Source: Clostridia bacterium (GTDB lineage: Bacteria > Bacillota > Clostridia > Oscillospirales > SIG627). Taken from it: a DNA stretch of 41,330 nucleotides. The notes beneath the pieces were generated by a model that worked only from the letters and a program-made list of their open reading frames with translations, had not been told where the DNA came from and ran no database searches. Location: assembly GCA_017507325.1 (NCBI GenBank), contig JAFWBD010000003.1, positions 1-41,330 of the forward strand. The letters are read 5' to 3'. Within the stretch, counting starts at the first letter, position 1. The number at the start of each line of letters is the position of its first letter. Both the position numbers and the translations under genes were made by a program. Below, in pieces: positions 23,859 through 31,422 of the stretch.

Positions 23859-25514
23859 ATGGAAGAGAATAAAACGACAAATTTTTTACAGGAGATCATC
23901 GAAAAGGATCTGAAGGAAGGGGTCATTGACCGCCTGCATACCCGATTCCCGCCGGAGCCCAACGGCTATCTGCATATCGGCAGTGCCAAGGCCATATATA
24001 TCAACGCCATGCTTGCCAAGCAATACGGCGGTCTTTTCAATCTCCGTTACGATGATACCAACCCCATGAAAGAGGACGATGAATACGTGCAGAGCATCTA
24101 TCGGGATCTTCTTTGGCTTGGGGCAGAGCCCACAGGCGGTGTTTATTACGGCTCCGATTATTTTGAGAGTTGCTATGAGTTTGCCGTTCAGTTGATCCGT
24201 CAAGGAGATGCATACGTTTGCGATCTTAGCGCCGATGAAATGAGAGAGTTCCGCGGAACCCTCACCGAGCCGGGAAAGAACAGCCCCTACCGTGATCGCA
24301 GTGTGGAAGAGAATCTTGAGCTTTTTGAAAAAATGAAAAACGGCGAGTTTGAGGACGGAGCTTGTACCCTGCGTGCCAAAATCGATATGGCCTCTCCCAA
24401 TATGAATATGCGTGACCCCGCCATTTACCGCATTTCCCGCGCTCACCATCACCGTCAGGGAGATCAGTGGTGTATTTATCCGCTGTATGATTTTGCTCAT
24501 CCGATTCAGGATGCATTGGAGGGAATCACCCACTCCATGTGCTCCATCGAATTTGAAAACCACAGACCGCTTTATGACTGGGTGGTGGATCATATCGGCT
24601 TTGAAAAGAAGCCTCATCAGTATGAATTTGCCAGACTCAACGTTACCCACACCGTAATGAGCAAGCGCTATCTGCGTCAGCTGGTGGAAAGCGGAACGGT
24701 GGACGGTTGGGATGATCCCCGTATGCCTACTCTGTGCGGCCTCCGCAGAAGAGGCTATACTCCCTCTGCCATTTTCGAATTTGTTAAGCGTGCGGGTATT
24801 TCCAAGGCTTACAGCATTGTGGATATCGGCCTTTTGGAGCATTGCATTCGGGATGAATTGAATTTTACCGCACAGCGCCGCATCGCGGTGATGGATCCCG
24901 TTAAGGTCGTGATCGAAAACGTTCCCGAGGATCACGTCGAGTATTTCCCCCAGAATAACAATCCCAATGATGAAAATGCGGGAACCCGTGCCGTCCCCTT
25001 CACCCGTGAGATCTATATCGAGCGAGGCGATTTCCGCACGGAAAAGGTTCCGAAGTTCCACCGTCTCTATCCTGAAAACGAGGTTCGTCTGATGGGCGCC
25101 TACGTCATCAAGTGCACGGGCTTTGAAACCGATGGGGAAGGGAACGTTACCCTGATCCGCGCCACCGCCGATCTGGAAACGGGCGGCAAAAATCCTGCAG
25201 ACGGCAGAAAGATCAAGGGAACCATTCATTGGCTTTCCTGCGAGTATTGCTTTGAGGCCGATTTGTATCGCTTCGGAAGACTCTTTGAGGAGGAGAATCT
25301 CGTGGCTCTGCCCGAAGGGAAGAGCTACGGTGACTATTTAAATCCCAATTCCAAGGAGCTTCTTTCCGGTTGTAAATTGGAGCCTTCCCTTCGGGATGCC
25401 AAGCCGGGTGACCGATTCCAATTTGTGCGAAACGGCTATTTCTGCAAGGATACCAAATACGAAAACACCTTCAACAGCATTGTGGAATTGAAGGATAGCA
25501 AAGGAAAGAATTGA
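23859..25514 (+). CDS. glnS: Glutamine--tRNA ligase
   Basis: GlnRS (551 residues) charges tRNA-Gln directly. The catalytic core has PPEPNGYLHIGSAKA (HIGS 39-42) and VMSKRYL (MSKR from 267). The GlnRS-specific pattern YDDTNP and the beta-barrel anticodon-binding half (from about 340) are present, including HWLSCEYC-like blocks near the C-terminus. Many Firmicutes instead use GatCAB transamidation; GlnRS occurs in a subset of Clostridia. Start ATG 23859 lies behind GGAAGGAG. It shares the gltX promoter and ends 30 bases before a long hairpin. Confidence 0.95.
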   Translation: MEENKTTNFLQEIIEKDLKEGVIDRLHTRFPPEPNGYLHIGSAKAIYINAMLAKQYGGLFNLRYDDTNPMKEDDEYVQSIYRDLLWLGAEPTGGVYYGSDYFESCYEFAVQLIRQGDAYVCDLSADEMREFRGTLTEPGKNSPYRDRSVEENLELFEKMKNGEFEDGACTLRAKIDMASPNMNMRDPAIYRISRAHHHRQGDQWCIYPLYDFAHPIQDALEGITHSMCSIEFENHRPLYDWVVDHIGFEKKPHQYEFARLNVTHTVMSKRYLRQLVESGTVDGWDDPRMPTLCGLRRRGYTPSAIFEFVKRAGISKAYSIVDIGLLEHCIRDELNFTAQRRIAVMDPVKVVIENVPEDHVEYFPQNNNPNDENAGTRAVPFTREIYIERGDFRTEKVPKFHRLYPENEVRLMGAYVIKCTGFETDGEGNVTLIRATADLETGGKNPADGRKIKGTIHWLSCEYCFEADLYRFGRLFEEENLVALPEGKSYGDYLNPNSKELLSGCKLEPSLRDAKPGDRFQFVRNGYFCKDTKYENTFNSIVELKDSKGKN

Positions 25515-25544
25515 TCCTTCCTTCAATCAAAACAGCCTCTCCCG

Positions 25545-25581
25545 TTGGCGTGGTGCTCCGAAGCGGAGTATCACGCCAACT
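25545..25581 (+). terminator. Strong hairpin after glnS
   Basis: GTTGGCGTGGTGCTCC (25545-25560) pairs fully, with two G-T pairs, to 25566-25581 around a 5-base loop. AAACAG/CTGTTT can extend the stem. It lacks a long T-run, so it may be a weak terminator or an RNA-stabilising end. Confidence 0.55.
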
Positions 25582-25687
25582 CTGTTTACCCGAGGCAAGC
25601 GTTTGTTGCGGAGCAATTTTGCGCGATATCGGCAAATCGTTTCTTCATAAACAATACGTCTGTTCAGGAGAGCTTGCATTTTTGCAT

Positions 25688-25719
25688 AAAAAAAGACGGC
25701 AGCGTTGCTCTGCCGTCTT
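25688..25719 (-). terminator. Intrinsic terminator of the prfB operon
   Basis: AAGACGGCAG (25693-25702) pairs with CTGCCGTCTT (25710-25719) around a 7-base loop. On the minus strand it is followed by seven T (25694-25688). It lies just past the 118-residue protein's stop. Confidence 0.85.
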
Positions 25720-25735
25720 CTTAACTCAATGGCTT

Positions 25736-26092
25736 TCAGAAGGAAATGCTGTCAGCTTCTGCAGCTTCTGCATCTTCTGCGGGAGCTTCGGCTTCATCCT
25801 CGATGGTGAAATTGATATCATCAGCATTCTCATCCTCGAAGAAGTTTTCTTCGCAGCAATCGCAATCATCGCTGCACCAGTCGGCGCCTTCATAGGCAAG
25901 CTTCTCATTCTTTGCATCCTGATATTCGTTGTACAATAAATAAGCACCGCCGAGACCGCCTAAAATGCCAAAGCCGAGAAAGATCTTGGAAAGATCCTTT
26001 TTGCGGTTGGCATATACGAAGGAGAGAACTAAGCTGGTAAAGGACTGGGCAACAAGGCAAATGGCAACAATAAATCTGGTTTTTCTGGACAT
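25736..26092 (-). CDS. Small membrane protein with Cys cluster and acidic tail, function unknown
   Basis: This 118-residue protein is not recognised. It has two membrane segments (about 7-28 and 36-55) separated by a short basic loop (NRKKDLSK). Then comes a soluble part starting WCSDDCDCCEE (about 72-82), with four cysteines in seven positions, and a strongly acidic, Ala-rich tail ending in DSISF. The cysteine cluster could bind metal or form disulfides. ATG 26092 is preceded by AAAGGAG, 20 bases downstream of the prfB stop, so it is co-transcribed with prfB and ends at a terminator. No functional assignment is justified. Confidence 0.75.
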   Translation of the reverse strand: MSRKTRFIVAICLVAQSFTSLVLSFVYANRKKDLSKIFLGFGILGGLGGAYLLYNEYQDAKNEKLAYEGADWCSDDCDCCEENFFEDENADDINFTIEDEAEAPAEDAEAAEADSISF

Positions 26093-26112
26093 AACAAGTC
26101 TCCTTTAATAAA

Positions 26113-27225
26113 TTATTTTTCTACTGATTTTGCAATCAGATAGGCGTTCATAAATTCATCGATGTAGCCATCCATCACCTTATTAATGTCGCCGTTTTCG
26201 TGGCCCGTTCGGTGATCCTTGGCAAGGGTATAGGGCATAAATACGTAGGAACGGATTTGTGCACCCCATTCAATGTTGGTTTTGGTTCCTTTGATATCCT
26301 CAATGCGCTCCAGCTGCTCCCGCTCCTTGATTTCAAGAAGCTTGGATTTCAGCATTTTCATAGCCACTTCTTTGTTCTGAAGCTGGCTTCTTTCGTTCTG
26401 GCATCCCACCACGATTCCCGTGGGGATGTGCTTGATACGAATGGCGGAGTCGGTCTTGTTGACGTGCTGACCGCCCGCGCCGCTGGCACGGTGCGCCTCA
26501 ATCTCCAGATCCTCCTCGCGGATCTCGATTTTGATCTTATCGTCAAATTCGGGCATTACCTCGACCGAGGAGAAGGAGGTGTGGCGGCGTCCCGAGGAAT
26601 CGAAGGGAGAAACACGAACCAAGCGGTGCACGCCCGATTCGGATTTCAAATAACCGTAGGCGAAATCGCCCTCCACCAAAAAGGTTACGCTTTTGATGCC
26701 GGCTTCATCTCCGTCAAGATAGTCAAGCACCTTGAATTTAAAGCCGCGGCGTTCGGAAAAGCGCATATACATACGGTAGAGCATCTCAGCCCAATCCTGC
26801 GCCTCGGTTCCGCCCGCACCCGGGTGAATGGAAACGATGGCGTTGTTCCGATCGTATTCTCCCGAAAGCAAAAGCTTGATCCTTTGCTCCTCATAGGATT
26901 TCTCTATGGTGCGAATATCCGCCAAAATATCGGAGGTAAAGCTTTCATCCTCGTCGGCAATGGCAAGGTCGATGAGCTCTACCGTGGATTCGAAAAGAGA
27001 AGCGAGCTCCTCATAAGCGGTGACGGTATCCTTGACCGCCTTCAGCTCTCCCAAAACCTTCTGAGAATTTTCGGGATCGTTCCAAAAGCTTTCGCCGGAA
27101 GCGATCTCCTCCAATTCGGCACATTTCTGTTTCAGTTTTTCAATTTGCAGTGATGCAGAAAGCTCCTCGATCTTCGGCTGCATATCACGCATCTGGCTTC
27201 TTGCCTGCTCAAGCTGGATAATCAA
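26113..27225 (-). CDS. prfB: Peptide chain release factor 2
   Basis: RF2 (370 residues) recognises UGA and UAA stops and triggers peptide release. The stop-codon-reading SPF is at 206-208 and the catalytic GGQ at 251-253, in RASGAGGQHVNKTDSA. The start is TTG at 27225, seven bases behind GGAGG; no ATG offers a comparable site. The whole protein reads in one frame. The usual programmed +1 frameshift with an in-frame UGA near codon 25 is absent, so RF2 autoregulation by frameshifting is not used here. A SigA promoter lies 30-60 bases upstream. Confidence 0.95.
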   Translation of the reverse strand: MIIQLEQARSQMRDMQPKIEELSASLQIEKLKQKCAELEEIASGESFWNDPENSQKVLGELKAVKDTVTAYEELASLFESTVELIDLAIADEDESFTSDILADIRTIEKSYEEQRIKLLLSGEYDRNNAIVSIHPGAGGTEAQDWAEMLYRMYMRFSERRGFKFKVLDYLDGDEAGIKSVTFLVEGDFAYGYLKSESGVHRLVRVSPFDSSGRRHTSFSSVEVMPEFDDKIKIEIREEDLEIEAHRASGAGGQHVNKTDSAIRIKHIPTGIVVGCQNERSQLQNKEVAMKMLKSKLLEIKEREQLERIEDIKGTKTNIEWGAQIRSYVFMPYTLAKDHRTGHENGDINKVMDGYIDEFMNAYLIAKSVEK

Positions 27226-27255
27226 AATCTATCCTCCATTGGTAGTCTTTATTAT

Positions 27256-27284
27256 ATTATACAATGGAGTTTGAATTTTGTAAA
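27256..27284 (-). promoter_or_regulatory. SigA-type promoter of prfB
   Basis: On the minus strand TTTACA (27284-27279), 17 bases, TATAAT (27261-27256), about 25 bases before the ribosome binding site. It lies between spoVAE and prfB. Confidence 0.8.
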
Positions 27285-27292
27285 GAAACAAA

Positions 27293-27652
27293 TTATAAAT
27301 TTTCGGGCTTTCCCTTGGAAAAAAGTGAAAAAAACAGGGAAAACAGAATCGCCGCGGTGATTCCGCCTGCCGTTCCCGTCAGTCCGCCCGTCAGGATCCC
27401 CAGAAAGCCCTGGGCATCCACGGCCTTCTCCACTCCCTTTGCCAATGCATAACCAAAGCCCGTCAAGGGAATTCGGGCACCGTATCCCGCAAAATTTACC
27501 AAGGGCTCGTATATTCCGACTGCCGTCAGAAAAACGCCCAGTACCACGTACCCAACCAAAATTCTTGCGGGAGTCAGACTCGTCTTGTCGATCAGGATCT
27601 GCGCGATCACACAAAAAAGACCTCCCACCGCAAAGCAACGCAACAGCTCCAT
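27293..27652 (-). CDS. spoVAE: Stage V sporulation protein AE
   Basis: SpoVAE (119 residues) is a small polytopic membrane protein of the SpoVA channel that moves dipicolinate into the forespore and out during germination. Three to four hydrophobic segments and the family blocks YVVLGVFLTAVGIYEPLVNF, AGARIP-like GYGARIPLTGFG and GILTGGLTGTAGGITAAILF are visible. The start is ATG 27652, whose A is shared with the spoVAD stop (TAATG). Length matches the SpoVAEb type (~116). Longer in-frame extensions upstream lie inside spoVAD and are not coding. Confidence 0.92.
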   Translation of the reverse strand: MELLRCFAVGGLFCVIAQILIDKTSLTPARILVGYVVLGVFLTAVGIYEPLVNFAGYGARIPLTGFGYALAKGVEKAVDAQGFLGILTGGLTGTAGGITAAILFSLFFSLFSKGKPENL

Positions 27653-28662
27653 TATTTTCCCTCCCTTTGAATTCGAATCAAATGAGCCACTCCGGGGATG
27701 GTTTCCTTTTGCAAAACCGTTCCGGCACTCAAAAGTGCCCCCGTCCCCACCAAAAGAATATCGGAGATCTCGGCTTTTTTCATTCGATGAAGAATATAGG
27801 AGGCAAAAACGGCCGCCGAGCATCCGCAGCCGGACCCTCCCGATTTGACGTCTTGGGTGATGGGATCAAAAATCATGTTTCCGCAATCGTCGTGATTTCG
27901 GCTGATTTCCACACCGCCGATGCGGCAAAGCTCCCTTAAAATTCCGGAACCTTCTTTCCCCAGATCTCCCGTCAGGATCATATCAAAATCCTCCGGCTTT
28001 CTTCCCGATACCAAAAAATATCGACAAAGGGTGTCCGCACAGGCGGGGGCCATGGCCGCTCCCATATTGGAGGCGTCTCGGATTCCGTAATCTCGTACCG
28101 TTCCCACCAGAAATTCCGTAATGCGAATGCCTTTTTCTTCCGAAGCAGCCGAGAGAACCACACTTCCGCAAGCACTCACCGTGGTTTGCGCCGTGGGCGG
28201 ACGTTGACAACCGTATTCCAAGGGAAATCGGTATTGACGCTCTGCCGAGCAAAAATGAGAGGAGGAGGCGCAAAGCACAGTTTTTTGATCGCCCCCCTCC
28301 AAGAGAAGAGAGCCCATCCCCAAGGAGAGCGCAAAGGTAGAGCAAGCGCCGTACAGTCCCACGAAGGGAATTTCTTTGTCCTTCATACCAAAGGTGGAGG
28401 CAGCACATTGATTGGTCAGATCTCCCGCCAGTGCTACGTCGATATCATCGGCTGTAATCCCTGCCTTTTTGATGGCAACGCTGTGGCTTTGACGGCACAT
28501 TTCCGCCTCTGCCTTTTCCCAAGTGTCCATTCCAAATTTGCTGTCCGAGCTGGTCAGATCAAAGTAGTCTCTCAGAGGTCCGCGAGCCTCCAATTCACCG
28601 ACAGCGCTGCCTCCGCTCAAAATCTGAATCCGTTTTTTGAATTGAAAATATCCTCTCGCCAT
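27652..28662 (-). CDS. spoVAD: Stage V sporulation protein AD
   Basis: SpoVAD (336 residues) is the thiolase-fold dipicolinate-binding subunit of the SpoVA complex on the outer face of the forespore inner membrane. Family blocks include LTNQCAASTFGM, FVGLYGACSTFALSL, ASSSHFCSAERQYRFPLEYG, GDLGKEGSGILREL and SGGSGCGCSAAVFASY. Start ATG 28662 is behind AAAGGAAGG; in-frame codons further upstream are non-homologous. It overlaps spoVAE by one base. No spoVAC lies upstream: the next gene is an unrelated CofE-like gene with its own terminator. A forespore promoter is expected; only a weak match (GTATA near 28712) is visible. Confidence 0.93.
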   Translation of the reverse strand: MARGYFQFKKRIQILSGGSAVGELEARGPLRDYFDLTSSDSKFGMDTWEKAEAEMCRQSHSVAIKKAGITADDIDVALAGDLTNQCAASTFGMKDKEIPFVGLYGACSTFALSLGMGSLLLEGGDQKTVLCASSSHFCSAERQYRFPLEYGCQRPPTAQTTVSACGSVVLSAASEEKGIRITEFLVGTVRDYGIRDASNMGAAMAPACADTLCRYFLVSGRKPEDFDMILTGDLGKEGSGILRELCRIGGVEISRNHDDCGNMIFDPITQDVKSGGSGCGCSAAVFASYILHRMKKAEISDILLVGTGALLSAGTVLQKETIPGVAHLIRIQREGK

Positions 28663-28690
28663 AATTCCTTCCTTTCCTTTGGCATTATTG

Positions 28691-28730
28691 TTTCGTTTTC
28701 TTTTTGTTTTATACCGATTTGAAAACGAAA
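28691..28730. repeat. Perfect 10-bp inverted repeat upstream of spoVAD
   Basis: TTTCGTTTTC at 28691-28700 and GAAAACGAAA at 28721-28730 flank a 20-base spacer that contains, on the minus strand, GTATA (a SigF/SigG-like -35). It begins 29 bases upstream of the spoVAD start and abuts the upstream terminator. It could be an operator or an mRNA leader hairpin. Confidence 0.5.
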
Positions 28731-28732
28731 AC

Positions 28733-28766
28733 AAAAAGGGCCTTGACCCTTTTCAGGTCAAAGCCC
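28733..28766 (-). terminator. Intrinsic terminator of the CofE-like gene
   Basis: On the minus strand GGGCTTTGACC (28766-28756) pairs with GGTCAAGGCCC around a short loop, followed by TTTTT (28737-28733) and more T-rich sequence. It lies 16 bases past the stop. Confidence 0.85.
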
Positions 28767-28781
28767 TTGATCCAAGAAATG

Positions 28782-29981
28782 TCAGTTGGCGTAATTATCG
28801 AAATACCCCTGAACCAAAACCACGGGAGTACCCTTATCGCCCGAGCCGCTGGTCAGATCGCAAAGCGAACCGATCAGATCGGTCAGCTGACGGGGGGTGG
28901 TACCTTGAGAGGCCATGTTTCCCACAAGGTTTGCGTTCTTCTTGCGGATGCTTTCGGCAATGGCATTCTTCAATTCCTCACCGCTGAGATTCTTATAGTC
29001 GTTATCGGCAAGGTATTTCAGCTTCAATTCATTGGGAGTTCCGATCAGACCGTCGGTGTAAGCGGGGGAGACCACAGGGTCAGCCAATTCCCAGATTTTA
29101 CCCTGAGGATCCTTGAAGGCACCGTCGCCGTATACCATAACCTCAACGTGCTTGCCGGTTTTTTCGGCAATAATCTTCTGAATATCAAGAACCAGATCCT
29201 TGCAGGCTCTGGGGAAAAGCTTTACCTTGGATTCGGTGGCCTTGTTGGAGCCCAAAAGGCCGTATGCCTCGTTGTAACCGCTGTTCCCGATGGGGGCGGT
29301 CATCAGATCGTCCAAGCCGAGAACTACCTTGGCACCTGCATTCATTAAGATTCGCTTGGTTCTCTTTCTGGTATGAATATCGCAGGTCAGAATGTGATCG
29401 GCGTAGGGGAGGATCTGCTTTGCTTGGTTGGCAAAAATAATTTCTGCCTCACAGCCTTCCTCACGGATCAGATCTCCGTAATAGGAAACGTAATCCACAC
29501 CGGTAAACTCATGCTTGTTCTCACCGAACAGGGAACGGTATTTTTCTAAGGTAAGAACGTCGGTATAGGGATCCACGCCTGCCTCGTCCAATTGATCCAG
29601 GCTGACCAGCTGATTTCCCACCTCGTCGGAGGGGTAGCTGAGCATCAATACGATTTTTTTGGCGCCTCTTGCAATTCCACGCAGACAAATGGCAAAGCGA
29701 TTGCGGGAAAGGATCGGGAAGATCACACCTACCGTTCCGCCGCCCAACTTATTCTTTACGTCTTCGGCAATGTTGTCAACGGTGATATAGTTTCCCTGTG
29801 CACGAGCCACAATGGATTCGGTCATGGAAATGACGTCTCGGTCAGCGATCTCGAACCCTTCGATCTCAGCTGCCTCCAAAACGCTTTGGGAAACGATCTC
29901 GGCCAGGTTATCGCCTTCACGAATGATTGGACAGCGAATTCCTCTGGAAACCGTTCCGACTCTTCTGTCTTTCTTTTGCAT
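28782..29981 (-). CDS. Coenzyme F420-0:gamma-glutamyl ligase (CofE)-family protein
   Basis: This 399-residue protein belongs to the F420_ligase family (CofE-like). It has an N-terminal VGTVSRGIRCPIIREGDNLA, DRDVISMTESIVARAQGNYI, a GGGTVGVIFPILSRNRF block and EVMVYGDGAFKDPQGKIWE. Archaeal and actinobacterial CofE (~250 residues) add glutamate to F420. This longer Firmicutes form is an orphan: none of cofC, cofD, fbiC or a deazaflavin enzyme is nearby. It may add glutamate to another molecule (inference). ATG 29981 follows GAGGTGGG; an earlier in-frame start at 30023 lacks a site. Monocistronic, with its own promoter and terminator. Confidence 0.8.
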   Translation of the reverse strand: MQKKDRRVGTVSRGIRCPIIREGDNLAEIVSQSVLEAAEIEGFEIADRDVISMTESIVARAQGNYITVDNIAEDVKNKLGGGTVGVIFPILSRNRFAICLRGIARGAKKIVLMLSYPSDEVGNQLVSLDQLDEAGVDPYTDVLTLEKYRSLFGENKHEFTGVDYVSYYGDLIREEGCEAEIIFANQAKQILPYADHILTCDIHTRKRTKRILMNAGAKVVLGLDDLMTAPIGNSGYNEAYGLLGSNKATESKVKLFPRACKDLVLDIQKIIAEKTGKHVEVMVYGDGAFKDPQGKIWELADPVVSPAYTDGLIGTPNELKLKYLADNDYKNLSGEELKNAIAESIRKKNANLVGNMASQGTTPRQLTDLIGSLCDLTSGSGDKGTPVVLVQGYFDNYAN

Positions 29982-30031
29982 GAATATCCCACCTCTATCA
30001 AAACTATGTGGAAAATCTCCCACAACGGCTT

Positions 30032-30060
30032 ATTATACAACAAACGGCTGCGAATTTCAA
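30032..30060 (-). promoter_or_regulatory. SigA-type promoter of the CofE-like gene
   Basis: On the minus strand TTGAAA (30060-30055), 17 bases, TATAAT (30037-30032), about 50 bases before the start codon. Confidence 0.8.
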
Positions 30061-30080
30061 TACATTTTTTGAAAAAAGAT

Positions 30081-31241
30081 TTATTTTAAGTAATTTTCAA
30101 GGCTTTGATCCCGATCCAGAGCCGCCATAATCATATAAAAACGGGGCACGTGGAAGGGACCCTTGAAAATATTTCCCTTTAAAGTGGTGGAGGGAGTATT
30201 GTCATAATGCAGATAACCGTACCACTCACCGCATTCCTTGTCAACAAAATGCTCCTCGCAGTATTGCTTCAGGTCTTCGTAACCCTTTTGATAGCGTTCT
30301 TCCCCGAAGATCAGATGCGCCAGTCGCAGAGCGATCATGGCTTCGCACTGAGGCCACCAAAGCTTCATATCCCATTCCAGCTGAACCGGAGGCATCCCCT
30401 TGACGTCGCAGAAGGAAATGATGCCGCCGTTTTTGGGATCCAGTCCCAAGGGAAGGGTGATATCAATGATTTTCTTTGCAGCCTCCAGCGCTTCCTTCTT
30501 TTGGGTCAAAATGCCCTCGGCCATCAAAAACCACGCCACCTCAAGGGAATGACCGGGGTTAACGATGCGTCCCGTGGGGGTGTCCAAAAACCTGCCGTCA
30601 ACGGTAACGCTCTCCAAAAGCGCCGTTTCGGTCAAGTAACCGCCGTGAAGAATCTCGCTGAGACATTCATCGGCCACGCGGTTGTAAAAGGCTTGGTCCT
30701 CGTCTGCAAGACTGCGCATGGTCTGCGCGGTGGAGAGCATGATCATTACGGGAGAAAGAGCCTTGGTTTTGCAGTTTTCGGGACAGATCTTGGGCGGATT
30801 CTTGCGAACCCCCGTAAAGCATTCGTAGGCCACGAGAAAATATTTTTTGGCAAGAGCGGCAGCCTCGGGGTCACCGCTTGCCTTGTAATATTCGGCACAG
30901 CCGATGGCCGCGAAGGTTTCGGAAAAATAATAGCGTCTTTTTTGAAGCTGTTTACCCTCGGCGGTGACGGTAAAAAACATTCTGCCGTCGGTATCCGTAC
31001 AGCGAGGAAGAAAACCATAGATCAATTTTGCTGCTTCCAGATATTCCTTTTTCTTTTCGATCAGGTTATAAGCCTTGGAAAAGCTCCAAAGTGCTCGACC
31101 CTGAAACCAAACGCTCTTATCGGTTCCGTAGACCTTGCCGTTTCGGTCCAGCGAGGTATAGATCCCGCCGTTTACGGAATCAAGGGCATCCTTCATCCAG
31201 AAGGGGAGAATGTTTTCGGTTAAATCGGATCTGTAATTCAT
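30081..31241 (-). CDS. AGE-family (N-acylglucosamine 2-epimerase) enzyme
   Basis: This 386-residue (alpha/alpha)6-barrel protein fits the N-acylglucosamine 2-epimerase/cellobiose epimerase superfamily. The N-terminal WFQGRALWSFSKAYN, the mid-protein YYFSETFAAIGCAEYY, the catalytic-site block GRIVNPGHSLEVAWFLM with its histidine and glutamate, and WWPQCEAMIAL match the family. It would interconvert N-acetylglucosamine and N-acetylmannosamine, or mannose and glucose type sugars. The substrate cannot be fixed from the sequence, and no sialic-acid genes are nearby. ATG 31241 follows ACGAGGTG; an in-frame ATG at 31268 is poorer. It is transcribed from its own SigA promoter, divergent from the suf-like pair. 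Confidence 0.85.
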   Translation of the reverse strand: MNYRSDLTENILPFWMKDALDSVNGGIYTSLDRNGKVYGTDKSVWFQGRALWSFSKAYNLIEKKKEYLEAAKLIYGFLPRCTDTDGRMFFTVTAEGKQLQKRRYYFSETFAAIGCAEYYKASGDPEAAALAKKYFLVAYECFTGVRKNPPKICPENCKTKALSPVMIMLSTAQTMRSLADEDQAFYNRVADECLSEILHGGYLTETALLESVTVDGRFLDTPTGRIVNPGHSLEVAWFLMAEGILTQKKEALEAAKKIIDITLPLGLDPKNGGIISFCDVKGMPPVQLEWDMKLWWPQCEAMIALRLAHLIFGEERYQKGYEDLKQYCEEHFVDKECGEWYGYLHYDNTPSTTLKGNIFKGPFHVPRFYMIMAALDRDQSLENYLK

Positions 31242-31276
31242 AACTGCACCTCGTTTTTTAGAGATCAACTGCCTTT

Positions 31277-31304
31277 ATTCTATCAGAATTTGAGCCCTTG
31301 TCAA
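31277..31304 (-). promoter_or_regulatory. SigA-type promoter of the AGE epimerase gene
   Basis: On the minus strand TTGACA (31304-31299), 16 bases, TAGAAT (31282-31277), about 35 bases before the start codon. Confidence 0.75.
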
Positions 31305-31355
31305 GAAAATTCTTTGAATTTATTTGTAAGAATTGTGTTTTCGGGAATGGGGCGG

Positions 31356-31384
31356 TTGACTTTTCTTTTTTGCTGTGTTATGAT
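31356..31384 (+). promoter_or_regulatory. SigA-type promoter of the sufC/sufB-like pair
   Basis: TTGACT (31356-31361), 17 bases, TATGAT (31379-31384), about 30 bases before the start codon. It is back-to-back with the epimerase promoter. Confidence 0.8.
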
Positions 31385-31422
31385 AGAAAATCGGTAGAAA
31401 CTCATAAGAAAAAGGTGATCAT

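Noticed and set aside
23886..25229. 447-codon open frame antisense to glnS
   Set aside because: It is a shadow of glnS codon usage with no start context or recognisable domains.
27150..27225. Programmed +1 frameshift in prfB
   Set aside because: The N-terminal coding region is continuous with no in-frame stop, and a good start exists upstream.
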